Shown piece after piece: positions 1 through 9,708 of a stretch of 64,000 nt of DNA. The notes under the pieces are model-generated. The model worked only from the letters and a program-made list of their open reading frames with translations, made no database searches and had not been told where the DNA came from. Position 1 is the first letter of the stretch. Each line of letters opens with the position of its first letter. The position numbers were made by a program, and so were the translations under genes. Source of the stretch: Desmodesmus armatus (lineage: Eukaryota > Chlorophyta > Chlorophyceae > Sphaeropleales > Scenedesmaceae); NCBI GenBank assembly GCA_007449985.2, contig VIIQ02000004.1, positions 1 through 64,000 of the forward strand. The letters run 5' to 3'.

Positions 1-548
1 GCCAGGTTATGTTGAGTTTAGTGACTGGACAATTAGATCCTGCATGCAGAAAGAGGTGGGGCAGATGCATTTGTGAAAGTGCATTGATCAACTGGCAGAG
101 TGCTGTGCATGCTGTGCTGGCTGGCGCTGCAACAGAGACTGTCCAGGGTGATTGCTTTGAGGCACGCTGGGATCTGTTATGTGCTGGGTGCGCACATGAA
201 TCGCATGGACGACGCTGCTCTGTCTGCTCTGTGCTCGTGATGCATCTGTGTGCTGCTGTAAGTATTGCAATTGTCATCAGGCCAATTGCTTTGAGGCATA
301 GGCGCGTGGTACACAGTGGTGCCGGTTGGCGTTGACGTGAGTGCTGTCCAGGTGGCAGAGCACACCACGTACTTGCTAGCCTGCAGCATGATGGGAACCC
401 AACCAATTCCTGCCAGCCAATTGATGGTGAAGCATCACTACGTGAAGCAGCACTACTTGAACAAGAACCAAAGCAGACACGCCCGCAGACAAACGCTATG
501 TGCGGCAGCAATAGGCCCTCAGCATTGCTCCTACAGCCACCCATGAAA

Positions 549-2378
549 TCATGATTCACAACTCGACTCCCCGCAAACAACCAAGAGCAGACACGCCAGC
601 AGGAACGCATGTGGAACTGCCGCTGCTAGCTGGCCGTGCCTGCCGCTGCTGCTGCTTGCTGTGTGTTTGCCGCCTGCTGTGCCTGGTCCAGCAGCGTTAA
701 TAGAGAGTGCATGGATCTCAGGCATCAGAGCCTCAAGGCATCATTGATCTGCAAGCAACATAGCAGGCACCTTAGCCAAGTGGCCTGTGATTGGGGATGA
801 TATGTGGATTGCAGGGATTTTCAGCACTAGTAGGAGATGATGACTGCCCTTGCGGGGCTGGATGTCAAGCATACGCGTGCTGTGTGTGTGCTGTGTGGGA
901 TGGAAAGTGTTGCTTCAGCTGACTATCACAGTTTTGTGCCTGCTGTGCAAGACCCTGGCGTCAAACATGTTGCCAGCACCTGCTGCTGCGAGGGTTGCCG
1001 GCAACTACACAGGACTGCCCGAAGGCATGGACAAGGCTGGGCAAGGCTGGTACCATTGCAGTGGCTTTCCTGCCCAAATACACACTGCATCAATGCATGG
1101 CGACCAATGGACATGTGGCAGGCAGAGAAGCCTGAAGTCATGTGCGCCGATGCACTCAGCTCATGCTCACCAGTCGATGCCTGGCTATAAGCATCTTGCC
1201 TTCAAACGCATCTGACACCACTGCAACATCAAAGGCGGAGCCGCACCTGTACAAAAAACAGAGGTACACATCATCTTGAACGGAGGGGACAACAGATGGT
1301 GTACAGCGAGTGATGTATCCCGCCCATTCGCTGTGGGTCAGTTGCTTCACAACTACCGATGGCTGGGACTTGGCTTAGTTCTGAGATCCCAGCCTAGACG
1401 CAGCAGTTGACAGATGTGAAGCAGGTGAACCCCACAGCAAAAGGGTGACAGTACAGCCCATAGTGGCATGACCAGTGCATGGGGTTTTGCGCGCGTAAAT
1501 TGACCTCGTGCCTACTGCTGCATCAGTTTACCCCCCCCCCCCCCCACACACACACACACACAGCTCTTGTTATGGCCGCCAAGGAATGTGGCCGCGTCTG
1601 TCAGGTTTGACCTCTGTGCAGCTACTGCAGGTAGCATTTATGCTGCTGCTGACGCATCAAGAGTAACACTATGCCCAGCCACACTCATGTGTTCAACACC
1701 CCCGCTGTTGCTCACCCGCCTGATGTGTCAATCACGGCCTGCACAGGACAAATAGGACACCCAGCAAAGGCATGCAGCTGTCACACCAGCTACACAACGG
1801 TACGGGGACGTGTTCAGTTGAGGCCACCGTTGTACTGTGTGTGTTTGAAATGCATTGGGATTGATGCAGCAACAAGCAGCAACGTCTCGTCTGGTGCTGG
1901 GACAGAGTACAAGCTTGTAGTAGCTACTGCATGCCACGCTCGCCTGTGCCTACATGCTCCTTCCTGGCATCCTGGTGGGCTGTTCCTGACGCTCGCTGCG
2001 CGGTGGTGGTGCTGCTTGCAGGTAATCCTACTAGGCTTGATGGGGCTGCTGGACTCACAGCTTTGGTCTGGACGCCTTCTATTGTACTGTGAGGTTGCTT
2101 TGTTAGGCTTTCGTTGCCTGGGGTGGCGGTGGGGGACCCAGTGCTAGTTACATTGTGTTCTGTGTTCCCATCTTTGTGTGTTCCCAGTGTCTCCACAGGA
2201 AATCTTGCTACCTCCCCGGTTCGGGCACTGTCTCACGCTCGCCTGTGACACCTGACCCTTCCAAATGCGTAGAACCAAGCCTGACAGAAATGTGTCAAGC
2301 TTATGCGGCACTGCTCACCACATCAGTTGCATCCAGGGCCTGCTGCAGTGTCTCTTTTATCTGCTCAGCAGTCACCAT
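549..2378 (-). CDS. BolA2-like protein, 4 exons, reading frame broken in last exon
   Basis: Exons (transcript order): 2319-2378, 1716-1738, 1171-1246, about 549-748. The first three join in phase and read MVTAEQIKETLQQALDATDV, then AVIDTSGG, then CGSAFDVAVVSDAFEGK and MLIARHRL. This is the BolA fold signature: the DTSGGCG loop, the FEGK turn and the RHR motif. BolA2 proteins are small partners of monothiol glutaredoxins in cytosolic/nuclear iron-sulfur and iron regulation. The ATG lies directly after an AG, so a 5'UTR intron is possible. The last exon starts in phase with INDALR but then stops; one base further on the expected BolA helix continues as EALMPEIHALSI. One missing base near 734 (a G on the coding strand) explains this. 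The tail after that helix, to the TGA at 549, is Ser/Ala-rich and uncertain. Family call sure; intactness not. Confidence 0.85.
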
Positions 2379-2886
2379 CTGGTGAGGGCTCAAGACAGGC
2401 CCAGGTGGGGGCAAGCGTGCTCGAAGGAAGGGCTGTTCAAAGGGTGTGCTGCTGCTCTTGCTGTTGCTGTCAGCTTTCAGGCAGGATGACTGACACCAAT
2501 TGGTCAGCAAAATCAATATGTGGATAGCAGTAACAGTGGGTGGGTAGACAAGCAGGTGAGAGCTTGACAGCTGTCAATGACAGCAACACACTGGTGGCAG
2601 ATCCTGTTTGATTCGTGCTGTTGCAAAATGTAGGTTAGTCTGTACAGGCGAATGGGTGAATGAAATCTGTCAGCGCACCAGGTAATGGTGGGTCGGTGCG
2701 GTGGTCAACTTGGGGTTGATCTTAGATCAAAACTTCAACCTTGAATACATCGTCGTTTCTCGCCGTCCCTCCTCAAGCCGCCCGTATGATCCTACGCGCT
2801 CATTCGTGCATACATACCTATCCTTGCCGGTCAGGGCAGGCAGGCGCGTGGCTGTAGCAGCAGCAGCTGGCAACAGAGGCAGAAGG
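2379..2886. promoter_or_regulatory. Divergent intergenic promoter region, BolA2-like / TRP14-like
   Basis: The BolA2-like gene starts leftward at 2378 and the TRP14-like gene starts rightward at 2887, so these ~500 bases must hold both promoters and 5' leaders. No clear TATA box or repeated motif stands out. The AG just before the BolA2 ATG could be the acceptor of a leader intron reaching into this region. Confidence 0.5.
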
Positions 2887-3729
2887 ATGGCAGAGGCATC
2901 GCTGTCGTGCTCCTACACTGACCTAGACGACGGTATCAAGAAGTAGTATCAACAGTGTGTTGAGTGGGGCTGCGCCAACACAAGCCTCCACCCTAATTTA
3001 CTCAAATCACTGACCGCCCCTGACACCCAAGGCAGTGGCCACAGGTGCAGACAGCACCTCAGCAGTGCAGTTGGACCTGCTAGCATGCCAAGCCTAGGCC
3101 TGAGAAAGCATCCAGCCATCTCGGTCAACTGTTCATGCAACCGAACATGTGTTTACAATTCCCCTTGCCTTGTTGACGTGCCATGGTGCCTGTAGGCTAC
3201 TGGAGCTGCCCGGCCGCACTATGTACTTTTCACAGCGGACCCAGACCCAACAACGGGCATGTCCTGGTGCCCAGACTGCGTGCGCTGCTCACCTGCTGTG
3301 AAGCTTGTCATGGCAGACAAGAAAGCTAGCCTGCTTGAGGTGCTGGTGGGGCAGCGGCCAGTGTGGAAGGACCCACAACACCCCTTGCGGTGAGCTGCTC
3401 ATGTGTTGACACATGAGCTGCAACCAGCTGTGTGTACTGCAGCTGGGACCGGCATCAAGCATTGAGGACAACAAGAGGGTGTGTAGATCAGGATGGTTAG
3501 TTGGTGCTAGCGTCAAGCGTGGCCACATGTGTGGTTGCTCATGTGATGCTGTCTTGCTTGCATGTGCTTCCTGCAGGCACCACCACAAATCCAACTGGGT
3601 GGAGTGCCAGATGTCATGTGCTGGGGGGCTGACGGCCCTACAGCAAAGATGGGCAAAGACTTGGAGAAGGCGGCGTCACCAGCAGAAGCAGTTGCAGTAG
3701 TGGCAGCCTTCATCAACAAGACAGCATAG
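2887..3729 (+). CDS. TXNDC17: Thioredoxin domain-containing protein 17 (TRP14)-like, 3 exons
   Basis: Exons 2887-2943, 3196-3390 and 3577-3729 give a ~134-residue protein, the usual size of TXNDC17/TRP14. Exon 2 has the family's active site SWCPDCVRCSP (Trp-Cys-Pro-Asp-Cys) after a strand reading HYVLFTADPDP, then the hallmark VGQRPVWKDPQHPLR. Exon 3 has the cis-Pro strand LGGVPDVMCW and ends in a helix AEAVAVVAAFINKTA. The family reduces disulfides of small substrates and some signalling proteins in the cytosol using thioredoxin reductase. Both protein junctions line up with the family only if the last exon base before each intron (2943 and 3390, both G) stays in the protein. The introns would then start TAG and TGA instead of GT. 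Canonical GT at those points shifts the frame. Each is explained by one lost G at the donor. An alternative first junction (GT at 2933, AG at 3204-3205) is in frame but drops residues. Confidence 0.85.
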
Positions 3730-4625
3730 TGGAGTGCTTGTTGTGGGGTATGTGTGTTAAACACATGAGTTACAACCATCAAGTGCATGTGTGTAGCGGG
3801 TGTCTCGAGGGTGTGCCGTTCCCTGTATGCATTGAGGGGTAGTCTGACATACGGCGTGCGTGAAGCAGCAGCGGCTTCTATGAAAGCGATTGCTGAATGC
3901 TGCTGCTGTTTGGCCCTGCTGGCATGCTCGGGTCATATACTGCTGGGTTGGTGTCGGTTGATTGTTGTGCTGGACATGCGGCGTTGGTTGTACTGTCAAC
4001 AGCAGCTGCCATACCATGCGCTTGACTGACACAAGAGGCGAAGGCAGGTTTGCAGCTTGTGGGCCTGCCCTAGCCCCTGGCCTTCTATACAGTAGACAGT
4101 GGGCGGGGTCAACTCACTGGGGTGGTTGGTGCTCGAGCCAACGCAGGCGGCTTCCTGGTGTCAGCACCCAACTGATTTTCTTGGACTCAACACTGACGTT
4201 GGAGCCCCTTCGACCCAGCATGGCAAAGCACAGCATGTCATGGGGCAAAACAAAGCAGTTCCACTCTTAGTAGCAACAGCAGGCAGCAGCCCCACCAGAT
4301 TATGTTCAATACAAACGATACTGTGTGAAGGTCAGCTTCTTACTAAATAATACTTGATGTCACCAAGTTGTGGTGGCTGGTGACAATGCATCACAAAACC
4401 CGTCAACAACGTATACTAGCTGTGTAATCTTATATCTTTCACAGCTATGATCGTCTTGGATCATACGTTGCACGGCAAGCAACCAGCATAGAAGCTGTGC
4501 TAGCAAAAGCATCAGATCTGGATCACTGCACAAGTTGTTCGGACAGCATGTGCCTCTGACGGTTGCAACAAGTTGAACAAGTTATTGTTCCGTCACTCAA
4601 GTGATTTGGCAACCACTGACCCGGC
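3730..4625 (+). other. Downstream/intergenic region of the TRP14-like gene
   Basis: No supported coding exon. The plus strand is G/T-rich up to about 4.1 kb, as in other 3' regions of this window. A TGTAA at 4423-4427, the chlorophyte polyadenylation signal, could end the TRP14-like transcript. Further 5' exons of the next gene could lie here but none is convincing. Confidence 0.4.
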
Positions 4626-6566
4626 ATGCTGGCCCCATTGCAGCAAGCACAGGAGCAGCTGCAGCAGCTGTTACAGGTGTGGGCTTGTACTGGATAGCAG
4701 CATCAACGGAGCTCACAAGCTTACTATCTACACTGCAGCGCTTGCATAGTGCTGCTTTGGATCAGAGCAGCAGCGACAAAAGGCAGAGCAGGGTCATGAG
4801 GATGATCACATACAGCAGCTGGTGTGGCTGCTGCTTCATGCAGGACCGAAGCCACCGAGCAGAAGCCAAGGCATGGCTCGTCGCCACCCTCTCACAGCTA
4901 CAGCACATAAGCCCTGCTGCCCGCTGGGCCTGCTTCCACCCTCTCAGCAGCAACAGCGGCAGCTTACGCAGCAGCAAAGCACACGAGCTTCCATCATCGC
5001 ATCAGCCGCATGCTTCTGTCTCTGACACGAGCCCAGTTGCAGCATGCAGGGACGCAGAGCTATCTCTCCTGCAGCTCCTGACAGAGCTCTGTCCTGCAGA
5101 TGTCAGCACACTGCTGCTCCGGGACCCTGACTGGCTCTGTTCATTCCTGACAGCAACAACAGACCGTGTGAGGGCCTGGTTTGGTGGCTTCGGACCCACC
5201 AGCATTCAAAATTTCAAATATGGGGCAAAGGCTCTTGCAAACTACGCCCTGCAGAGCGTGCTGAGGCGTGGAGGCACCTGGTTTGGTCAGGGAAGCACAG
5301 CCAGTCGCCGGTGGCAGTTGCTGCCAAACCGCACTACTTGGGTGAGTGAGCTTGGTGTTGCAGTTTTTCTTCTTGTTGGGTGCCTTTGCTTTGTCAACTT
5401 GGGCCCATGCATGTGCTTAGGAGCATGGACAGCGCCAGTGTCACATTCACGCTGCCCAGCTTGCAGCACCACTACGGATGTTGCTTGTTGTATTGCCCTG
5501 CTGGGCATGCCTGTCAGGATGCCTGCGCATGCGAGCAAGGGGTCTCTGCGCAGCTGGTATGATCCAATCACTGCAAGTTATCTGGTGCAGCCCTCATTCA
5601 GCAGGTTGTGCCGTACCTCATGCAGCTTGGGTGGGGCTGCAAGCTTCAGTTTTTATTTATTTATCATTTTATATTTTATTATTATCGTTTTATTTTTTGT
5701 ACTCGTGAGGGCTGTGTGACCACCGCAAGTGTGCAACATCAGGTGCAGGCAACACATATGTACATCAGTGGGACCAGCTAATGACCAAGCTGCAAAGCAA
5801 CAGGCGCCAGTGCTGAGATGCTGTGCCGCCTGTGGTGTTGTATCGGCATGTCCGTCTGTGTCCATGCTGCAGGGAGCTTGATGTTGTGGCGACAGTGCAC
5901 AACCTGGTGCGCTCATGCCCAAAGTTCTGGAGTAGTGATGAACTGATGAGGAGCTGCCAGGCTGGCGACTGGCTGGCACTGGACAGAGATGCGGTAGCAA
6001 AGGTACTGCTGGTACAGCTGGGCTGCTGGTACTGCTGGTACTGCTGGTACTGCTGGTGATGGTACTGCTGGTAGTGATGGTACTGCTAGTACTGCTGGTA
6101 CTGCTGATCGGAAAGTGCAGCAGGACTACAGCACTAGGACACGTGCTACAGTTACAGTCACAATATTTGGCACGCCAAGCCGTGCAATCCGCAAGGGAGC
6201 CAGAGGCTCATGGGGTCGGTGGAGTCCTGAGATTTGCAAGCACACGCAGCCCACTTTTCACAGCATCACAAGAAATATTCTCAACGCGCCTTTGTCCGCT
6301 CATAGGATGGACTGTCGACAAATGGGTGCTGCTGCGTATTTTGTCGCTGCCTTGTTGCTGCACAGGAGTTACAGCGCTTGCTGCATGACCGGCGCTCCTC
6401 TCGCCAGAAGCCCCTACAGCAGCTGCTGTCAGACTTTCTGGCCACCACTGACTGGGCGCTGCTGTGCCAGCGGCTGCTACCCTTACTGCCAGGCAGTGGG
6501 CTGTTGAAGGTGGCATGCATCGCAGCGGAAGACATGCACATCTTGGAAGTGCAGCGGCAACAGCCC

Positions 6567-6664
<98 letters not shown>

Positions 6665-6809
6665 GCGGGAACGGCAGCAGCAGCAGCAGCTGCGGGAACG
6701 GCATCAGCAGCAGCAGCAGGAACGGCAGCGGCAAGGTCGGCACAAGCAGGATGGCAAGCTACTGCTGTCTGCCTGGTGCAGCAAGCAGGATGACTTTCTG
6801 TCCAGCCAT

Positions 6810-6848
<39 letters not shown>

Positions 6849-7696
6849 GTACCAGCACCAGCAGCAGCACCAGCAGCAGCAGCAGCAGCAGGCTTATTTC
6901 CAGGCATGTCTAGGTCCCAGCAGGAGCTGCTAGCAGCTGCAGCACCAGCTGCACAGCTGCCGTGTGTGAGTGAACCTCAGCTCTTGCTGCTGGCTTGCCT
7001 ACATTCCAGTCAAAGCGGTGAGTCAGCCTGTCCAAGTCATCATCACCCTGCAGCAGTGAAATTTGGACAGACGCAGTCAGCACATGCCTTCCTTTGCTGC
7101 CTGGCCCGTACTGCTGGCACAAATGTGTTGCAGCAGTGTTGTTTGTGTGTGGGGGGTCGGGAAGTGGCTGTCTGAGATGCTCCCTGACACCCTTCCGGGC
7201 CTTTCAGAAAGCTGCAAAGGGGTGTGCCATATGGCGTGGGCCTACCTGCAAGCAAGTTGTGTGCCTGGATCCTTGCTGCCTGTACATGAGCTGTGCCAGC
7301 AGCATGGTGGGTGTGGTAGGGTAGTATCTCATAAGTTGTGCTATTGTGTCACCCAGCCACAAAGCCATGCAGCCAATGCGGCATCCTTGTTGCTGCACAG
7401 CCTGCAGCTCACGTGCTGATGTACTCTTGCCGCAAAGTCACTCACAGTTATGTTGATTGGGTATGTGGTATGCAGGCGGCAGCGCGTGGACGTTGGACCA
7501 GCTGCTGCTTGCCAACGCCCTGACCTGCTGCCGCAGCCAGCTGCTGTCGCTGCTGCGGCAGGATGAAGACACATCCACCCTGCTGCTGACCCTCGTCACT
7601 GTAGCAGCAGCAGCCATCGGACCTGGCCCTGCAGCAGCAGCAGCAGCCATCGCGCCTGGCCCTGCAGCAGCAGCAGCGGCCATCGCACCTGGCCCT

Positions 7697-7736
<40 letters not shown>

Positions 7737-8002
7737 TTGCACCTGGCCCTGCAGCAGCAGCAGCAGCTGGGGCTCTACGGTCTACTGGGCCTGTGCTGCT
7801 GGGTGAAACAGCAGCAGCGGCAGCAGCTAAAGCTGCTGGCGCTGCTGCAGGAGCGGCACAGCCCTTCAACCCTTCAGCAGCAATGCAGCACCTCCCCTGG
7901 TCGGGCCGGCTTCTGCTGCTGCTTGTGGGTGGGTGGCTGCTGCGGCTGCACCTGCTGCTGCAGTTGTCAGGAGAGGTGGACACCACTGCTGGCATTGCCG
8001 CA

Positions 8003-8046
<44 letters not shown>

Positions 8047-8557
8047 GGGTCTCAAAACGGTGAGGTGGGGGCTGTAGGTGGCGTGTGTCGTATGTATGTG
8101 CCCAAAGCAGCAGCAGAAATGCAGGCAGGCCCCTTGCATGCAGACAGCCTGGCGCAGGTGGTTGATGCTGCGCAAACTCTGCCACCACAGCAGCAACCCG
8201 CGCAGCAGCGTCTGCAGCAGGACGAGGGTGGGCAGCAGCAGCAGCTGGTGCAGCAGCAGCAGCAGGTGCAGCAGCCTGTGCAGCAGCAGCACAAGGAGGG
8301 GCAGGACCAGCAGCAAGGGTCAGGTCAGCAGCTACTTGGCAGCCTGCAGCACCACCCACCCCTCAAGACGCCACTCAGACGGGGTCCAAAAGCTGCAGAC
8401 GCTGCCACAGCTGCAGAGGACAGCGATGTTGATAGTGCTAGCAGCGGCGGCAGCCGGGGGGAACTCCGCAGCCACAGGAAGCACAAACGCCGCAGCAGGC
8501 ACAAGAAGGAAAAGAGCAGCGGAAAGGCAAAGCGCCACCGCAAGCGCAAGCGCAAGC

Positions 8558-8594
<37 letters not shown>

Positions 8595-9183
8595 TGCAGC
8601 CGGCATGACGTTGGACACCAGCAGTGATGGCAGCAGCAGGCAGCAGCGGCAGCAGCGCAAGCGCAGGCGGCGGCTGCACAGCAGCAGTGACGGCAGCGAT
8701 GCTGGCAGCAGTGACGGGGAGTGGGCAGGGCTGGACCTTGACGCTGGTGGGGAGCTGCTGGAACCCTCGGCCTTTCAAGCACCCCCAAGCAGCAGGTTGC
8801 GGGGGACACTGGCGGCCGGTCGGGGTGGGGGTGGGGATGGAACAGCGGTATCATGCATGCAGCAGCGGCAAGGCAGTGAGTTGGGTCAGTTGGAGCCTGG
8901 GTCAGGGCAGCAGGGGCAGCAAGGGGTGCAGTTGGAGGTTGTTGAAAGGAGGCTGGGTGATTTGTCTGTTGGTGGTCGGCTCTGGCAGTGGCCACAGTGC
9001 TTGGTGAAGCTGCCGAGCTTGCTGAAGAGTGACTGTGTGGGTGGTGGGGAGGGCAGGAAGGGTGTTGAGGGCGGGGCGCAAGAGCGGGAAGTTGTCGTGT
9101 CTGGCTCGATTGCTGAGGTGGCTGATGCAGCAGCACAGTTGTGGTTGTGTGGTGCGATGCAGCTGGCCGCGCTGGGGACGTAA
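4626..9183 (+). CDS. Uncharacterised large Gln/Ala-rich protein with basic Ser-rich tail
   Basis: I do not recognise the family. A six-exon model is in frame throughout: 4626-4676, 4739-5556, 5873-6002, 6366-7017, 7476-8059, 8125-9183, about 1,097 residues. The ordered parts are Leu/Trp-rich helices, for example AELSLLQLLTELCPADVSTL and DPDWLCSFLTATTDRVRAWF in exon 2, ELDVVATVHNLVRSCPKFW in exon 3 and LLSDFLATTDWALLCQRLL in exon 4. They are followed by 31 Gln, long Ala blocks, and near 8460-8690 a Lys/Arg/His-rich block with Ser runs typical of nuclear proteins. Exon 2 may hide an intron: a good donor at 5342 is passed in the same open frame. The first exon (MLAPLQQAQEQ) may not be the true start. 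The TAA at 9181 lies inside a perfect donor (ACGTAAGTG), and splicing to an acceptor before 9270 would extend the protein to about 9512. Confidence 0.6.
5650..5700 (+). repeat. AT-rich island in intron
   Basis: About 50 bases made almost only of T and A (TTTATTTATTTATC-like runs), unlike anything else in this GC-rich window. It lies in intron 2 of the uncharacterised gene. It may be a fossil poly(A) tail of a minus-strand retroposed sequence or a simple repeat; nothing flanking it identifies a source. Confidence 0.6.
6003..6110 (+). repeat. Minisatellite of GGTACTGCT units
   Basis: Nine-base units (GGTACTGCT with variants carrying GGTGAT or GGTAGTGAT) repeat about ten times directly from the splice donor of exon 3 of the uncharacterised gene. 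The unit contains GGTAC, so the array offers several near-identical donor-like sites in a row. Confidence 0.8.
6570..6662 (+). repeat. Pure (CAG)31 trinucleotide tract, coding for poly-Gln
   Basis: Thirty-one uninterrupted CAG codons inside exon 4 of the uncharacterised gene, followed by Arg/Glu-interrupted Gln runs. Shorter CAG runs recur at 6810-6846, 7697-7733 and 8008-8043 in the same gene, there coding Ala or Gln according to frame. Confidence 0.95.
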
Positions 9184-9708
9184 GTGCTCTGCTGATGGGT
9201 TTGGTGGTGGGCTTGTTTTGGCCCAGATGGCTAGAAACAGACTCAAGAGATTGCCAAGCTTTGGGCCACAGGTACATGCAGCAGAAGCTGAGTAGGCAGC
9301 AGTCCACTTCTGCACACAGTTGCATTGCCACATCAGACTCATTCCAGGCGCAAAGGATCAGCTGTGCACATGTGCTACAGCCAGCCCAAATGACCAAACT
9401 TGCTGCATCCACTGCATCACAAGGCTGCCGAGTGTGTCCAAGTCTATGTACGATTCTAAAAGCAAACTGCATTATGGTCGCATGGAACTGGTCATTGTTG
9501 ACACTCGGCTGACGGTTTGGGAAATAACGGTGACACGCGTTCCACCAAATATTCCAGCCCGGACGCATGATTCAGACACAACATAGCCGGCCGTTTGTTC
9601 TTCATCCGTGTGCTTGCGTGTGTGTGTTTCTTTTGGGGTGATCCTGGCCCCCAACACATATTCCCACCCCACTGCCACACACCAGGAGTCGGTCGTGTCA
9701 AGCCCAGG
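9184..9708 (+). other. Intergenic region before gamma-glutamyl hydrolase
   Basis: The first ~330 bases keep an open frame after a possible acceptor ending at 9269 and may be an alternative last exon of the upstream gene. The rest should hold the promoter and 5' leader of the hydrolase. No TATA-like or repeated element stands out. Confidence 0.35.

Noticed and set aside
6208..9568. Long minus-strand poly-Ala, poly-Leu and poly-Cys frames
   Set aside because: They are antisense readings of CAG/CTG repeats in the plus-strand gene, which has in-phase splice sites and ordered segments.
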